A DNA stretch of 64,000 nucleotides, taken from positions 620,001 through 684,000 of the forward strand of contig NZ_BMPF01000002.1 of assembly GCF_014647455.2 (NCBI RefSeq), read 5' to 3'. Below are positions 25,907-35,849 of the stretch, piece after piece. The notes under the pieces were generated by a model, which made no database searches, was not told the DNA's origin, and saw only the letters and a list, made by a program, of their open reading frames with translations. Source of the DNA: Halarchaeum grantii. GTDB taxonomy: Archaea > Halobacteriota > Halobacteria > Halobacteriales > Halobacteriaceae. Made by a program: the position numbers and the translations under genes. Every line of letters starts with the position of its first letter. The first letter of the stretch is position 1.

Positions 25907-26937
25907 CGGACGCGCGCGAACTCCTGCGCGACCTCGTGGAGACGCCGTCCGTCTCGGGCGAGGAGCGCGCGGTCGCCGAGCGCCTCGTCTCGTACTTCGA
26001 GGCGCACGGCCGCGAGGCCTACCTCGACGACGTCGGGAACGTTCGGGCACCCGCCGACGACGGCGTCCTCCTGACGAGCCACATGGACACGGTTCCGGGC
26101 GACATCCCGGTCCGCGAGGCGAGCGGCGAACTCTGGGGACGCGGCGCCTGCGACGCGAAGGGCCCGCTCGCCGCGATGGCGGTCGCGGCCGCGCGCGCTG
26201 GCGTCTCCTTCGTCGGCGTCGTCGGCGAGGAGACGAGCTCGCGGGGCGCGCGCCACCTCGTGGAGACGCGCGACCAGCCGGAGGCCGTCATCAACGGCGA
26301 GCCCTCCGGGTGGGACGCGGTGACGCTCGGCTACCGGGGATTCGTGAAGGGGCGCTTCGCCGGCGAGACGCCGTCCGCGCACACCTCGCGCCCGGGGCCG
26401 AACGCCCTCGAGCACGCGATGGACTGGTGGCACGACGTCGAGGAGACGTTCGAGGCGGGGAGCGAGTCCTCCGTCTTCGAGCAGGTGACGACGAAACCCG
26501 TCGAGATGGACGGCGGCGTCTCCGCCGACGGCCTCGCGTTCGAGGCGACGGTGGAGGTGCAGTTGCGCGTCCCCCCGTCACTGACCGTCGAAGAGGTGCG
26601 TGCGACCGTCGAGGGCGCGCTCCCGACGTACGTGGGCGAGGAGGCGTCCGTGGCGGTCGAGTGGACGGACGCCATCCCGCCAGTGATGGAGTCCCCGCGC
26701 AACGGCGTCGCGGCGGCGCTGCGCGCGGGCATCCGCGCTGAGGGCGGCGAGACGACGCACCTCCGCAAGACCGGCACCAGCGACATGAACGTCTACCGTG
26801 GCGCGTGGGACTGCCCGATGGCGACCTACGGGCCGGGCGACTCGTCGCTCGACCACGCGCCGGACGAACGCATCGACTTAGAGGAGTACGACCGCGGCGT
26901 CGCCGTGCTGACGGCGGCCGCAGAGCGATTACAATGA
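25903..26937 (+). CDS. argE: [LysW]-ornithine/lysine hydrolase (ArgE/LysK)
   Basis: A 344-aa M20-family metallopeptidase that frees ornithine from the carrier protein. Seen: LLTSHMDTVPGDIPV (metal-binding His/Asp), GRGACDAKGPLAAMAVA (bridging Asp), VGVVGEETSSRGARHL (Glu pair), and the late RKTGTSDMNVY and YGPGDSSLDHAPDERI. It overlaps argD upstream and argF downstream by 4 nt each, consistent with translational coupling. Acting on LysW adducts rather than acetylornithine is inferred from argW and argX nearby. Confidence 0.92.
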   Translation: MTDARELLRDLVETPSVSGEERAVAERLVSYFEAHGREAYLDDVGNVRAPADDGVLLTSHMDTVPGDIPVREASGELWGRGACDAKGPLAAMAVAAARAGVSFVGVVGEETSSRGARHLVETRDQPEAVINGEPSGWDAVTLGYRGFVKGRFAGETPSAHTSRPGPNALEHAMDWWHDVEETFEAGSESSVFEQVTTKPVEMDGGVSADGLAFEATVEVQLRVPPSLTVEEVRATVEGALPTYVGEEASVAVEWTDAIPPVMESPRNGVAAALRAGIRAEGGETTHLRKTGTSDMNVYRGAWDCPMATYGPGDSSLDHAPDERIDLEEYDRGVAVLTAAAERLQ

Positions 26938-27821
26938 ATCTCATCGACATCGACGACTTCGACGTCCCGCAGCTGCACCGCGTGCTCGACACCGCCCTCG
27001 CGATGAAGACGGGCGAGAAGGAGCCCCCGGGGCGACTCGCGGGGACGAGTCTCGGCATGCTCTTCGAGCGCCCGAGCACTCGCACGCGGGTCTCCTTCGA
27101 GGTGGGGATGACCCAGCTCGGCGGCCACGCGGTCTTCCTCGGCAAGGACGACATCCAGCTCGGACGCGGCGAGCCCGTGAAGGACACGGCGCGCGCGCTC
27201 TCCGGCTACGTCGACGCGGTGATGGCGCGCGTGAAGTCCCACGACGACATGCTCGAACTCGCGGAGTACGCGGAGGTGCCCGTCATCAACGGCCTCTCGA
27301 GCGACGCGCATCCCGCGCAGACGGTCGCTGACCTCCTCACGATCCGCGAGCACCACGGCTTCGAGGACACGACGGTCGCGTGGGTCGGCGACGGGAACAA
27401 CGTCGGGGCGTCCTTCCTCGTCGGCGCGGCGATGGTCGGCCTCGACGTGCGGGCCGCCACCCCCGAGGGCTACGAGTTCAGCGACGACACCGTCGAGCGC
27501 GCGGACGCGTACGACGGCGACATCACGACGACGCACGACCCGATCAGTGCGGTCGAAGGCGCGGACGTCGTCTACACGGACGTCTGGGTGAGCATGGGCG
27601 AGGAGGAGGAGCGCGAGGAGAAGGTCGCGGACTTCGAGGGGTTCCAGTTGAACGAGGCCCTGCTCGCGCGCGCCGGCGACCCGAGCGTCCTCCACTGTCT
27701 GCCCGCCCATCGCGGCGAGGAGATCACGGACGACGTGATGGAGTCCGAGCGCGAGCTCATCTGGGCGCAGGCCGAGAACCGCTTGCACGGCCAGAAGGGC
27801 ATCCTCGCCGAGTTGCTCTGA
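26934..27821 (+). CDS. argF: Ornithine carbamoyltransferase
   Basis: A 295-aa enzyme making citrulline from ornithine and carbamoyl phosphate. Seen: carbamoyl-phosphate motif ERPSTRTRVSFEVG (the STRT box), GHAVFLGKDDIQLGRGE, ornithine-loop YTDVWVSMGEE (normally SMG), and catalytic VLHCLPAHRGEEI (HCLP). The ATG at 26934 is chosen over upstream in-frame codons inside argE. Last gene of the arg operon; a Bat-type regulator follows after 44 nt with its own TATA-like element. Confidence 0.96.
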   Translation: MNLIDIDDFDVPQLHRVLDTALAMKTGEKEPPGRLAGTSLGMLFERPSTRTRVSFEVGMTQLGGHAVFLGKDDIQLGRGEPVKDTARALSGYVDAVMARVKSHDDMLELAEYAEVPVINGLSSDAHPAQTVADLLTIREHHGFEDTTVAWVGDGNNVGASFLVGAAMVGLDVRAATPEGYEFSDDTVERADAYDGDITTTHDPISAVEGADVVYTDVWVSMGEEEEREEKVADFEGFQLNEALLARAGDPSVLHCLPAHRGEEITDDVMESERELIWAQAENRLHGQKGILAELL

Positions 27822-27833
27822 GGCGGCCGTCCG

Positions 27834-27840
27834 CTTATAG
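27834..27840 (+). promoter_or_regulatory. TATA-like element for the Bat-type regulator
   Basis: CTTATAG sits 26-32 nt before the ATG at 27866 and only 13 nt past the argF stop, so the regulator is probably transcribed separately from the arg operon. Confidence 0.55.
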
Positions 27841-27865
27841 CACTCCGCCGCGTAGACGCGGGGTA

Positions 27866-30070
27866 ATGCCGACTGAAGAGGGGAGCCTCCGCGATGCGCT
27901 CGCGCCCGCCATCGAACGGCTACCGGAGATGCTGTACCGAGGTCCCGAGGAGCGCGAGCGACCGCTGACGGCCGTGAGCTCCGGTTCAGACCGGGTTTCG
28001 GGGTACGGTCGCGCGACGCTCGAGGACGGCGAGGTCGTGTGGACGCGCGACGTCGTACACCCCTCGGACCGCGAGCGCGCGTGGAACGACGTCCAGCGCG
28101 CGTTGGGCGACGGCGGGACGTACGACGTGACGTATCGCATCGTCACCGCCGACGAGGACGTCCGCTGGGTCCGCGACCGGGGCGAGCGCCTCGGCGACGG
28201 GACGCTCTCGGGCTACGTCGAGGACGTGACGGAGCTGAAGGAGCGGGAGGTGCGACTGCGCGAGGAACTCGACGAGACGTTCGAGCGCATCTCGGACGCT
28301 TTCTTCGCGCTCGACCCGGAGTGGCGCTTCACGTACGTGAACGACCGGGCGGCCGAGTACCTCGAGATCGACGGCGAGGGCGTCGTCGGCGAGAACGTCT
28401 GGGAGGCCTTCCCGGCGGCGCTCGGCACGGACTTCGAGTCGGAGTACGAGCGCGCGATGGAGACCCAGGAGGCGGTGACGTTCACGGAGTACTTCGAGCC
28501 GCTGGACGCGTACTTCGAGGTGAACGCCTACCCCTCGGAGACCGGGCTCTCCGTCTATTTCCGTGACGTCACCGAGCGCGTCGAGCGCGAGCGCCGACTC
28601 GAGCGCTACGAGGCGATCGTCGAGACGGTGTGGGACGGCGTCTACGCCCTCGACGGCGAGGGGCGCTTCACGGTAGCGAACGAGGCGTACTGCGAGCTGC
28701 TCGGCGTCGAGCGCGAGGACGTGCTCGGGCGGCGAGCCGCGGACGTCGTCGGCGACGGCATCGCCGAGGGCGCACGGCAGTTCGCCGAGGAGATGCGTCG
28801 GGACGAGCGCGAGTCGGCGACGCTGTCGTTCACGATCGAGACCGACGACGGCGAGAAGCGCCCGGTGGAGGCGCGCTTGGGGCCGTTCCGCGAGAACGGG
28901 CGCGTCGGCGTGCTGCGCGACGTGTCGCGCCAGCGCGAGCGCCGCCAGCGGTTGCGCCGCCAGCGCGAGCGCCTGTCGAGTCTCGTCGCGCTCTACGACG
29001 CGGCGAGCGACGTCTCGAGCGCGGTGATCGAGCAGACGAACCGGTCGGCGGTCGAGGGGCGGGTCGCGAACCGGCTCGCGGACGGCCCGTATACGGGCGC
29101 GTGGGTCGGGCGGACGACGGGGACGGACGTCACGCGCGTCGCGAGCGCCGGCGAGGACGCGCCCCGGGGGACGGCGCTCGCGACGCGCGCAGTCGACGAC
29201 GAGCGGGTCGTGGTGGCGGCCGAGTCGGACGCCGAGGGCGACGGGGGCGGCGAGGCGGTGGCGGTACCCATCAGCTACGAGGGCGGGACGTACGGCGTGC
29301 TCGTGGTGTGCGCCGCTCACCGGGACGCGTTCGGCGACGCCGAGCGGACGGTGCTGGGCCGGCTGGGGACGACGCTCGGGCACGCCATCGCGGCGCTCGA
29401 CCGGAAGGCCGCGCTGTTGAGCGAGCACGTCGTGCAGGTCGAGTACCGCTCGCAGGCGGTGGCCTCGGAGCTCGGCGTGCCCGCGAGCGGCGACGGGCGG
29501 TTCCGTTTCGAGCGGACGGTCGCGGCGGGCGACGGCGAGTACATCCACTACGTCTGGGTGTCGGGGCTGTCGGACGAGGGGGCGGTGGCGGTCTTCGAGG
29601 ACGCGGAGCGCTATCGACACGTCCGACTCGTCGGTGAACGCGGCGACGCCGTGCTCGTGGAGGCGACGACGGCGGACGCCCACGTCACGGCCGCGATCGC
29701 GAGTCACGGCGGGCGCCTGCGCTCGCTGACGGTACGCGACGGCGAGGTCCGCGTGCTCGCGGAGTTCCCGCAGGGCGTCGACCTGCGGACGGTGACGGGG
29801 TCGATCCGGGAGGTCGCGGACGACGTCGAGTTGGTCGCACAGCAGACGGTCGCACGTGACGACGCCGAAGACGAGCGGGTGGACGCGTTCGGCGACCTCA
29901 CGGAGCGCCAGCGCGCGGCGTTCGAGTCCGCCTACTACGGGGGGTATTTCGAGTGGCCGCGCGACAGCACGGCCGAGGACCTCGCGGAGACGATGGGCGT
30001 CTCCGCGCCGACGTTCCACCAGCACCTGCGCGCGGCGGAGCGCAAACTCCTCGGCGTCTACGTGGACTGA
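27866..30070 (+). CDS. Bacterio-opsin activator (Bat)-type regulator with PAS, GAF and HTH-10 domains
   Basis: A 734-aa transcription regulator. Seen: a PAS-like fold around residues 20-115 (VRDRGERLGDGTLSGYVEDVTEL), a second PAS (DAFFALDPEWRFTYVND..., 130-245), a third (DGVYALDGEGRFTVANEAY, about 250-370), a coiled stretch RQRERRQRLRRQRERL, a GAF domain (about 400-520), the Bat central domain, and a C-terminal HTH-10 with LTERQRAAFESAYYGGYFEWPR and SAPTFHQHLRAAERKLL. The PAS and GAF modules suggest sensing of redox, light or a small ligand. It is located after argF and converges with serB. The target is unknown. Confidence 0.88.
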   Translation: MPTEEGSLRDALAPAIERLPEMLYRGPEERERPLTAVSSGSDRVSGYGRATLEDGEVVWTRDVVHPSDRERAWNDVQRALGDGGTYDVTYRIVTADEDVRWVRDRGERLGDGTLSGYVEDVTELKEREVRLREELDETFERISDAFFALDPEWRFTYVNDRAAEYLEIDGEGVVGENVWEAFPAALGTDFESEYERAMETQEAVTFTEYFEPLDAYFEVNAYPSETGLSVYFRDVTERVERERRLERYEAIVETVWDGVYALDGEGRFTVANEAYCELLGVEREDVLGRRAADVVGDGIAEGARQFAEEMRRDERESATLSFTIETDDGEKRPVEARLGPFRENGRVGVLRDVSRQRERRQRLRRQRERLSSLVALYDAASDVSSAVIEQTNRSAVEGRVANRLADGPYTGAWVGRTTGTDVTRVASAGEDAPRGTALATRAVDDERVVVAAESDAEGDGGGEAVAVPISYEGGTYGVLVVCAAHRDAFGDAERTVLGRLGTTLGHAIAALDRKAALLSEHVVQVEYRSQAVASELGVPASGDGRFRFERTVAAGDGEYIHYVWVSGLSDEGAVAVFEDAERYRHVRLVGERGDAVLVEATTADAHVTAAIASHGGRLRSLTVRDGEVRVLAEFPQGVDLRTVTGSIREVADDVELVAQQTVARDDAEDERVDAFGDLTERQRAAFESAYYGGYFEWPRDSTAEDLAETMGVSAPTFHQHLRAAERKLLGVYVD

Positions 30071-30073
30071 GGA

Positions 30074-30709
30074 CTAGAGCAGGCCGTCCTCCTCGAAGAC
30101 GCGCTGGAGGCGCGACATGGTGGCGACGACGACGTCGCAGTGCGGGCGGACGGCGGGTTTGGGGATGAATCCGATGGCGGTGCCGGCGGCCTTCAGCATC
30201 GGGAGGTCGTTCGCGCCGTCGCCGATGGCGACCGTGTCCGCGAGGTCGGTACCGGTCTCGACGCAGAGCGATTCGAGGGCGTCGTCCTTCGTTCCCTCGA
30301 TGAGGGGGCCTTCGGCGTCGCCGGTGAGGCGGCCGTCCGCGACGGGGAGGTCGTTCGCGACGACGTGGTCGACCTCGGTGTGGTCTTTCGCGAGCGCGGC
30401 CTCGACGCCGGGCGTGAAGCCGCCGGTGAGGATGGCGGTGGTGTGGCCGGCGTCGTTCAGCGCCGCGATGAGGTCGGCGGCACCGGGGCGGAGGAAGACC
30501 TGCTCGTAGGCGGCCTGCGCTTCGGGTTCGGGGAGTCCCTCGAGGAGCGCGGCGCGCTCGTAGACCGATTCGGCGTAGGAGAGCTCGCCGCGCATCGCGC
30601 GCGCGGTGATGTCGCCGATCTCGTTGGCGACGCCGTACTGTTCGCCGAGGAGCACCATCATCTCGGAGTCCGAGAGCGTCCCGTCGAAGTCGAACGCGAC
30701 CAGTGTCAT
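30074..30709 (-). CDS. serB: Phosphoserine phosphatase
   Basis: A 211-aa HAD-superfamily phosphatase releasing serine from phosphoserine. Seen: motif I AFDFDGTLSDSEM at the N-terminus, motif II AILTGGFTPG, motif III Lys region LIEGTKDDALE, and motif IV TVAIGDGANDLPMLKAAGTAIGF. The ATG at 30707-30709 puts the HAD motif at residue 6; the open frame upstream looks non-conserved. It is divergent from serA with 220 nt between, and converges with the Bat-type gene, 3 nt away. Confidence 0.93.
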   Translation of the reverse strand: MTLVAFDFDGTLSDSEMMVLLGEQYGVANEIGDITARAMRGELSYAESVYERAALLEGLPEPEAQAAYEQVFLRPGAADLIAALNDAGHTTAILTGGFTPGVEAALAKDHTEVDHVVANDLPVADGRLTGDAEGPLIEGTKDDALESLCVETGTDLADTVAIGDGANDLPMLKAAGTAIGFIPKPAVRPHCDVVVATMSRLQRVFEEDGLL

Positions 30710-30898
30710 CGGGTGGGCGTTCGCCCCCCAGCGCCCAAGTGGTTTCTGTTCGCACACCACGTTCCACCCGAAACGAAGGGGTCACCGCTCACGACCCGTC
30801 GAGTGTGCATATTTCACATATGTATCCGTCCGGGTTAACCCACATCCGTGTATAGTTTCCTGCGCGATGGCGCCGTCAATTCGCGCCTATGCGAAAAG

Positions 30899-30906
30899 GG
30901 TTAATG
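30899..30906 (+). promoter_or_regulatory. TATA-like element for serA
   Basis: GCGAAAA then GGTTAATG lies about 24-31 nt before the ATG at 30930. A further AT-rich stretch at 30808-30825 (GCATATTTCACATATG) may serve serB on the other strand. An in-frame ATG at 30867 precedes this promoter element and is therefore not favoured as start. Confidence 0.5.
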
Positions 30907-30929
30907 CGCCGGGCGGGCTTTCGTCGTGC

Positions 30930-32513
30930 ATGAAGGTACTCGTAACCGACCCCATCGCGGACGCCGGTTTGGACGTGCTCCGCGAGGCGGGCCACGAGGT
31001 CGAGACCGCGTACGACGTCGAGGGCGACGCACTCCTCGACGCCGTCTCCGACGCCAACGCCCTCATCGTCCGCTCGGGGACGGAGGTCACCGACGCGGTC
31101 TTCGAGGCCGCACCCGACCTCGTCATCGTCGGCCGCGCCGGCATCGGCGTCGACAACATCGACATCGACGCCGCGACCGAGCACGGCGTCATCGTCGCGA
31201 ACGCCCCCGAGGGGAACGTCCGCGCGGCCGCCGAGCACACCGTCGCGATGGCATTCGCCGCCGCGCGCTCCATCCCGCAGGCCCACGCCCGCCTGAAGGA
31301 CGGCGAGTGGGCGAAGTCCGACTACCTCGGCACCGAGGTCAACGGCAAGACCCTCGGCGTCGTCGGCCTCGGCCGGGTCGGCCAAGAGGTCGCGAAGAAG
31401 CTCGGAGCGCTCGGCATGGACCTCGTCGCCTACGACCCCTACATCGGCGAGGAGCGCGCCGAACAGCTCGGCGCGGAGCTCGTCGACATCGACGAGTGCC
31501 TCGAGCGCGCGGACTTCCTCACCGTCCACGTCCCGCTCACCCCGGAGACGGAGAACCTCATCGACGAGGACGCGCTCGCGAACCTCGAGGGCGGCTACCT
31601 CGTGAACTGCGCGCGCGGCGGCGTCGTCGACGAGGACGCGCTCGCCGACGCCGTTGAGGACGGCGTCATGAAGGGCGCAGCCATCGACGTCTTCGCGGAG
31701 GAGCCCCTCCCGGAGGACGCGAAGGTCCTCGACGTCGACGACATCGTCGTCACCCCGCACCTCGGCGCCTCCACGGAGGCCGCCCAGGAGCACGTCGCCG
31801 TCTCGACGGCCGAGCAGGTCGTCGCGGCGTTCAACGACGAGCCCGTGCTGAACGCGCTGAACGCGCCCTCCGTCGACGAGTCCGCGTTCCCCCGCATCCA
31901 GCCGTACATCGGCCTCGCCGAGACGGCGGGGAAGGTCGCCGCGCAGCTCTTCGACGAGCGCATCGACTCCATCGAGGTCTCCTACGCGGGCGACATCGCC
32001 GGCGAGGACGTCGACCTCGTCACCGCGAGCGCGCAGAAGGGCGTCTTCGAGCCCCTCGAATGGAACGTGAACGCGGTGAACGCCCCGCGCGTCGCCGAGG
32101 AGCGCGGCATCGACGTCACGGAGACGAAGAGCCGTTCCTCCGCGGACTTCCAGAGCCTCGTCACCGTCACCGTCAGCGACGGCGAGGACGAGCTCTCGGT
32201 CTCCGGGACGCTCTTCGCGGGCGACGACCCGCGTCTCGTCTCCATCGACGGCTACCGCGTCGACGCCATCCCGCACGGCCACATGCTCATCGCGCGCAAC
32301 CGCGACGAACCCGGCGTCATCGGCTACATCGGGACGGTGCTCGGCGAGTACGACGTGAACATCGCCGGCATGTTCAACGCCCGCGAGACCGACGGCGGCG
32401 AGGCGCTCACCGTCTACAACCTCGACGACGACCTCCCGGACGCGGCGCGCGCGGACCTCGAATCCGACTCGCGCATCACCGAGATCAAGGAGATCGAGCT
32501 GAACGGCGACTGA
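30930..32513 (+). CDS. serA: D-3-phosphoglycerate dehydrogenase
   Basis: A 527-aa NAD-dependent enzyme for the first step of serine synthesis. Seen: MKVLVTDPIADAGLDVLRE start, VGRAGIGVDNIDIDAATEHG, NAD site LGVVGLGRVGQEVAKKLG, VNCARGGVVDEDAL, catalytic His region VTPHLGASTEAAQEHV, an intervening ASB domain (about residues 315-450), and a C-terminal ACT domain from RNRDEPGVIGYIGTVLGEYDVN, which usually binds serine for feedback inhibition. Length is that of the long SerA class. It is paired divergently with serB. Confidence 0.95.
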   Translation: MKVLVTDPIADAGLDVLREAGHEVETAYDVEGDALLDAVSDANALIVRSGTEVTDAVFEAAPDLVIVGRAGIGVDNIDIDAATEHGVIVANAPEGNVRAAAEHTVAMAFAAARSIPQAHARLKDGEWAKSDYLGTEVNGKTLGVVGLGRVGQEVAKKLGALGMDLVAYDPYIGEERAEQLGAELVDIDECLERADFLTVHVPLTPETENLIDEDALANLEGGYLVNCARGGVVDEDALADAVEDGVMKGAAIDVFAEEPLPEDAKVLDVDDIVVTPHLGASTEAAQEHVAVSTAEQVVAAFNDEPVLNALNAPSVDESAFPRIQPYIGLAETAGKVAAQLFDERIDSIEVSYAGDIAGEDVDLVTASAQKGVFEPLEWNVNAVNAPRVAEERGIDVTETKSRSSADFQSLVTVTVSDGEDELSVSGTLFAGDDPRLVSIDGYRVDAIPHGHMLIARNRDEPGVIGYIGTVLGEYDVNIAGMFNARETDGGEALTVYNLDDDLPDAARADLESDSRITEIKEIELNGD

Positions 32514-32552
32514 GGCGCGCGTCGCGCCCCGAATGACTCGTTTTTCGCGCCC

Positions 32553-33800
32553 TTAGAGGACGTCGAGCACGCCCTCGGTGTCGGCGGGCACGGACGTCAT
32601 GTCGCCGCCGGCGGCGGCCGCGGCGTCCGGGTCCTTCAGCAGGTGGCCGGTCGTGAGGCAGACGACCTGCTCGTCCGCCTCGATCTCGCCCTCGGCGCGG
32701 AGTTTCCGCAGGCCCGCGACCGAGGCGGCGGACGCGGGTTCGACGCCGACGCCGTCGCGCGCGAGGGCGCGCTGGGCGTCCGTGATCTCCTCGTCCGACA
32801 CGGCGACGGCGGTGCCGCCGGTGGCTTTCACGCCCGGGAGCGCCTTCGGCGCGTTCACGGGGTTGCCGATGCGGATCGCGGTCGCGATGGTCTCGACGTC
32901 CTCCCAGCGCCGCACTTCGTCATTGCCCTCGCGGACGGCCTCGACCATCGGCGCCGCGCCCTCGGCCTGCACGCCCGTGAGCGCCGGCATCTCCTCCTCC
33001 TCCATCGCGCCGGCCTCGACGAGCTCGCGGAAGCACTTGTAGAGCGCCGCCGTGTTCCCGGCGTTCCCGACGGGGAGGACGATGCGGTCCGGCCACTCGC
33101 CGGTCTCGGCGAGCGATTGCTCGAGTATCTCGAGGCCGATGGTCTTCTGGCCCTCGAGTCGGAAGGGATTGATCGAGTTGAGGAGGTAGGCCTCGCCGCG
33201 GTCGGCGAGGTCCGCGACGATGTCGAGGCAGGCGTCGAAGTTGCCCTCGACTTCGAGGATGCGCGCGCCGTGCAGGGAGGCCTGCGCGACCTTCCCGGCG
33301 GCGACCTTCCCTGCGGGCAGGAGGACGAGGACTTCGGTGTCGGCGCGCGCGCCGTAGCACGCGAGCGCCGCCGACGTGTTCCCCGTGGACGCGCAGGCGA
33401 GGCGGTCGACGCCGAGGCGGTCGGCGACCTTCACGCCGACCGTCATCCCGCGGTCCTTGAACGCGCCGGTGGGGTTCATCCCCTCGTGTTTCACGCGGAC
33501 GTCCGCGACGCCGACGTCGGCCTCGATCTCCGGGACGGTGTAGAGCGGCGTGTTCCCCTCCTTGATGGAGACCCCTTCGGCGAGGGGGAGGGCGTCCGCG
33601 TAGCGCCAGACCCCCGTCCCCTCGAACGCCTCGAAGGTCGGGTACTCCTCGTAGCGCACTTCGAGGAGGCCGTCGCAGTCCGGGCAGCGGTAGACGACGT
33701 CGTCGTAGGGCGCGACGGTCTCGCCGCATTCGATACACGCGAGCCAGACGCCGTCCGTCATGACCGCGGGCGGTTCGCCGCCGAGAGTCAGGTCAGCCAT
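32553..33800 (-). CDS. thrC: Threonine synthase
   Basis: A 415-aa PLP enzyme turning O-phosphohomoserine into threonine. Seen: an N-terminal zinc-ribbon-like CIECGE..YRCPDCDGLLEVRY, the PLP-Lys motif NPTGAFKDRGMTVG (Lys about residue 115), CASTGNTSAALACYGAR, LPVGNAGNTAALYKCF, and C-terminal LARDGVGVEPASAASVAGL. Length is normal. It converges with serA, 39 nt away, and is divergent from the PAS kinase. Confidence 0.94.
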   Translation of the reverse strand: MADLTLGGEPPAVMTDGVWLACIECGETVAPYDDVVYRCPDCDGLLEVRYEEYPTFEAFEGTGVWRYADALPLAEGVSIKEGNTPLYTVPEIEADVGVADVRVKHEGMNPTGAFKDRGMTVGVKVADRLGVDRLACASTGNTSAALACYGARADTEVLVLLPAGKVAAGKVAQASLHGARILEVEGNFDACLDIVADLADRGEAYLLNSINPFRLEGQKTIGLEILEQSLAETGEWPDRIVLPVGNAGNTAALYKCFRELVEAGAMEEEEMPALTGVQAEGAAPMVEAVREGNDEVRRWEDVETIATAIRIGNPVNAPKALPGVKATGGTAVAVSDEEITDAQRALARDGVGVEPASAASVAGLRKLRAEGEIEADEQVVCLTTGHLLKDPDAAAAAGGDMTSVPADTEGVLDVL

Positions 33801-33936
33801 ACGTGTGGGTCACACGCGGACGACCAAATAGGGGACGGAGATTCCCTCGGTGGCCGGCCGAGCGACGGGTCGGAATCGGCGCAACCACCGAGGAACATAG
33901 TTATCAACGTACAACACATGCTACCAATCGAACACG

Positions 33937-35805
33937 ATGGCGGGGAAGTCCGAGGCGGACGACGGAGCGTGGCCGGCGCTCGGCGGGGAGGGGGCGAACG
34001 TCTACGAGGTGATCTTCCGGGAGATGGAGGACGCCGTCTTCCTCGTGGACGTCGAGCGGACGGACGGCGGCTACGAGTTCGTCTTCCGTCGGAACAACGC
34101 CGCGCATCGGCGCCGAACCGGTCTCTCCGAGGACGAGTTACGCGGGCAGACCCCGCGCGGGCTCCTCGGCGACGAGCAGGGCGCGGCCGTCGCGGCGAAC
34201 TACCGGCGCTGCGTCGAGCGTCAGGAAGCCATCGAGTACGAGGAGACCCTCGAGTTGCCGGGCGGACGGAGCGACTGGGAGACGAAGCTCACCCCCGTCA
34301 TGGCGGACGGTCGGGTGACGCAGCTCGTCGGCGTCGGACGCGACATCACGGAGCGGAAGGCACAGCAGCGTGCGTTCGAGCGGACGGCGCGGCGCTTCGA
34401 GACCGTGTTGGAGACGATGACGGAGGCGGCGTTCCTGAAGGACACGAACGGGCGGTACCGCCTGATGAATCAGGCATGCCGGGACCTCCTCGGCGTCGGG
34501 GACACAGCATTCGACGAGTTGACCGACGAGGACCTCTTCCCGCCGGAGACCGCAGAGCGGGCGCGAGCGGACGACCGTCGCGTCATCGAGACGGGGGAGC
34601 GAATCGAGGTCGAGGAGCGGATTCCGACGACCGAGGGGGAGACGGTTCGGCTCACGCGGAAGTCACCCGTCTACGGCGACGACGGCGAGGTCACCGCCGT
34701 CTGCGGCGTCTCGACGGACATCACGGCGCAAAAGCGCCGCGAGGAGGAACTGCGGCGACTCACGGAGCGCTTCGAACTCGCCGTCGAGGGCGCGAACATC
34801 GGCGTCTGGGACTGGGACATGAAGACCGACGCGGTGGAGTTCAACGAGAACTGGGCGCGGATGCTCGGCCACTCGCTCGACGACATCGACCCGCACCTCG
34901 ACGCGTGGGAGAGCCGCGTCCATCCGGACGACATCGAGTCGGCGAGCGACGCGCTCGAGGCGCATATCGCTGGCGAGAGCGAGTACTACGAGACAGAACA
35001 CCGGATGCGGACGGCGGACGGCGACTGGAAGTGGATCCGCGACGTCGGCGAGATCGTCGAGCGCGACGCGGACGGCGAGCCGGTTCGCGCCGTCGGCATC
35101 CACCTCGACATCGACGACCGGAAGCAGTACGAGCGGACGCTCGAACGCCAGCGCGACAGCCTCGAGGTACTCAACCAGATCGTCCGCCACGACGTCCGGA
35201 ACGCCCTCCAGTTCGTGCTCGAGTACGGCGAACTGCTCGACGGCCACGTCGGCGAGGAGGGGGAGGCGTACCGCCGCCGGATCGTCCAAGCGGGACGCGA
35301 GGCCATCGACATCACGCGGACCGCCGGGGACGTCACGCGGGTGTTACTCCGCTCGGAGACGTGCCACGCCCCGGTGGCGGTTCGGCCCGTCCTCGAGGAG
35401 CAGATAGCGGACCTGCGCGCGAGCCACGAGCACGCCGTCGTCTCCGTCGAGGGCGCGCTTCCGGACGTCGAGGTGCGCGCGGACGACATGCTCGAGTCCG
35501 TGTTCCGGAACGTGCTGACGAACGCCGTCGTCCACAACGACGAGGACGTCCCCGAGGTCACCGTCTCCGCGAGCGCGGACGACGAGACGGTTCGGGTCCG
35601 AATCGCGGACAACGGCCCCGGGATACCGGACGACCAGAAGGAACGGGTCTTCAGGGAGGGCGAGAAGGGCCTCGAGAGCGAGGGGAGCGGACTGGGCCTC
35701 TACCTCGTTCGGACGCTCGTCGAGCGCTACGGCGGCGACGTCCGGGTGGCGGACAACGACCCCGAGGGGAGCGTCTTCACCGTCGAGTTGCGCCGCGACG
35801 GCTGA
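33937..35805 (+). CDS. PAS-domain sensor histidine kinase
   Basis: A 622-aa cytoplasmic sensor kinase; no membrane segment is seen. Domains: three PAS folds (about 20-140, 145-270 with LKDTNGRYRLMNQACRDLLG, and 275-405 with GANIGVWDWDMKTDAVEFNENW and its PAC part DGDWKWIRDVGEIVERD), then a HisKA-type box LNQIVRHDVRNALQFV (phospho-His about 418), then an HATPase with N box VLTNAVVHNDE, DNGPGIPDDQ and GSGLGLYLVRTLVERYGG. No receiver domain or cognate regulator gene adjoins it. Signal unknown. Confidence 0.92.
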   Translation: MAGKSEADDGAWPALGGEGANVYEVIFREMEDAVFLVDVERTDGGYEFVFRRNNAAHRRRTGLSEDELRGQTPRGLLGDEQGAAVAANYRRCVERQEAIEYEETLELPGGRSDWETKLTPVMADGRVTQLVGVGRDITERKAQQRAFERTARRFETVLETMTEAAFLKDTNGRYRLMNQACRDLLGVGDTAFDELTDEDLFPPETAERARADDRRVIETGERIEVEERIPTTEGETVRLTRKSPVYGDDGEVTAVCGVSTDITAQKRREEELRRLTERFELAVEGANIGVWDWDMKTDAVEFNENWARMLGHSLDDIDPHLDAWESRVHPDDIESASDALEAHIAGESEYYETEHRMRTADGDWKWIRDVGEIVERDADGEPVRAVGIHLDIDDRKQYERTLERQRDSLEVLNQIVRHDVRNALQFVLEYGELLDGHVGEEGEAYRRRIVQAGREAIDITRTAGDVTRVLLRSETCHAPVAVRPVLEEQIADLRASHEHAVVSVEGALPDVEVRADDMLESVFRNVLTNAVVHNDEDVPEVTVSASADDETVRVRIADNGPGIPDDQKERVFREGEKGLESEGSGLGLYLVRTLVERYGGDVRVADNDPEGSVFTVELRRDG

Positions 35806-35849
35806 GCGCGTGCCGGGCGCTTATGTCGGCGCGCGGCGATGGCACTGAC

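Noticed and set aside
30867-30929. SerA starting 21 codons upstream
   Set aside because: The extension lacks conservation in character and would place the start before the TATA-like element at 30899-30906.
32643-35835. A very long plus-strand open frame spanning thrC antisense and the PAS kinase in another frame
   Set aside because: The protein is Arg/Gly/Pro-rich without domains and runs across two well-supported genes. Only its final 64 codons coincide with a plausible small gene, listed separately with its own start.
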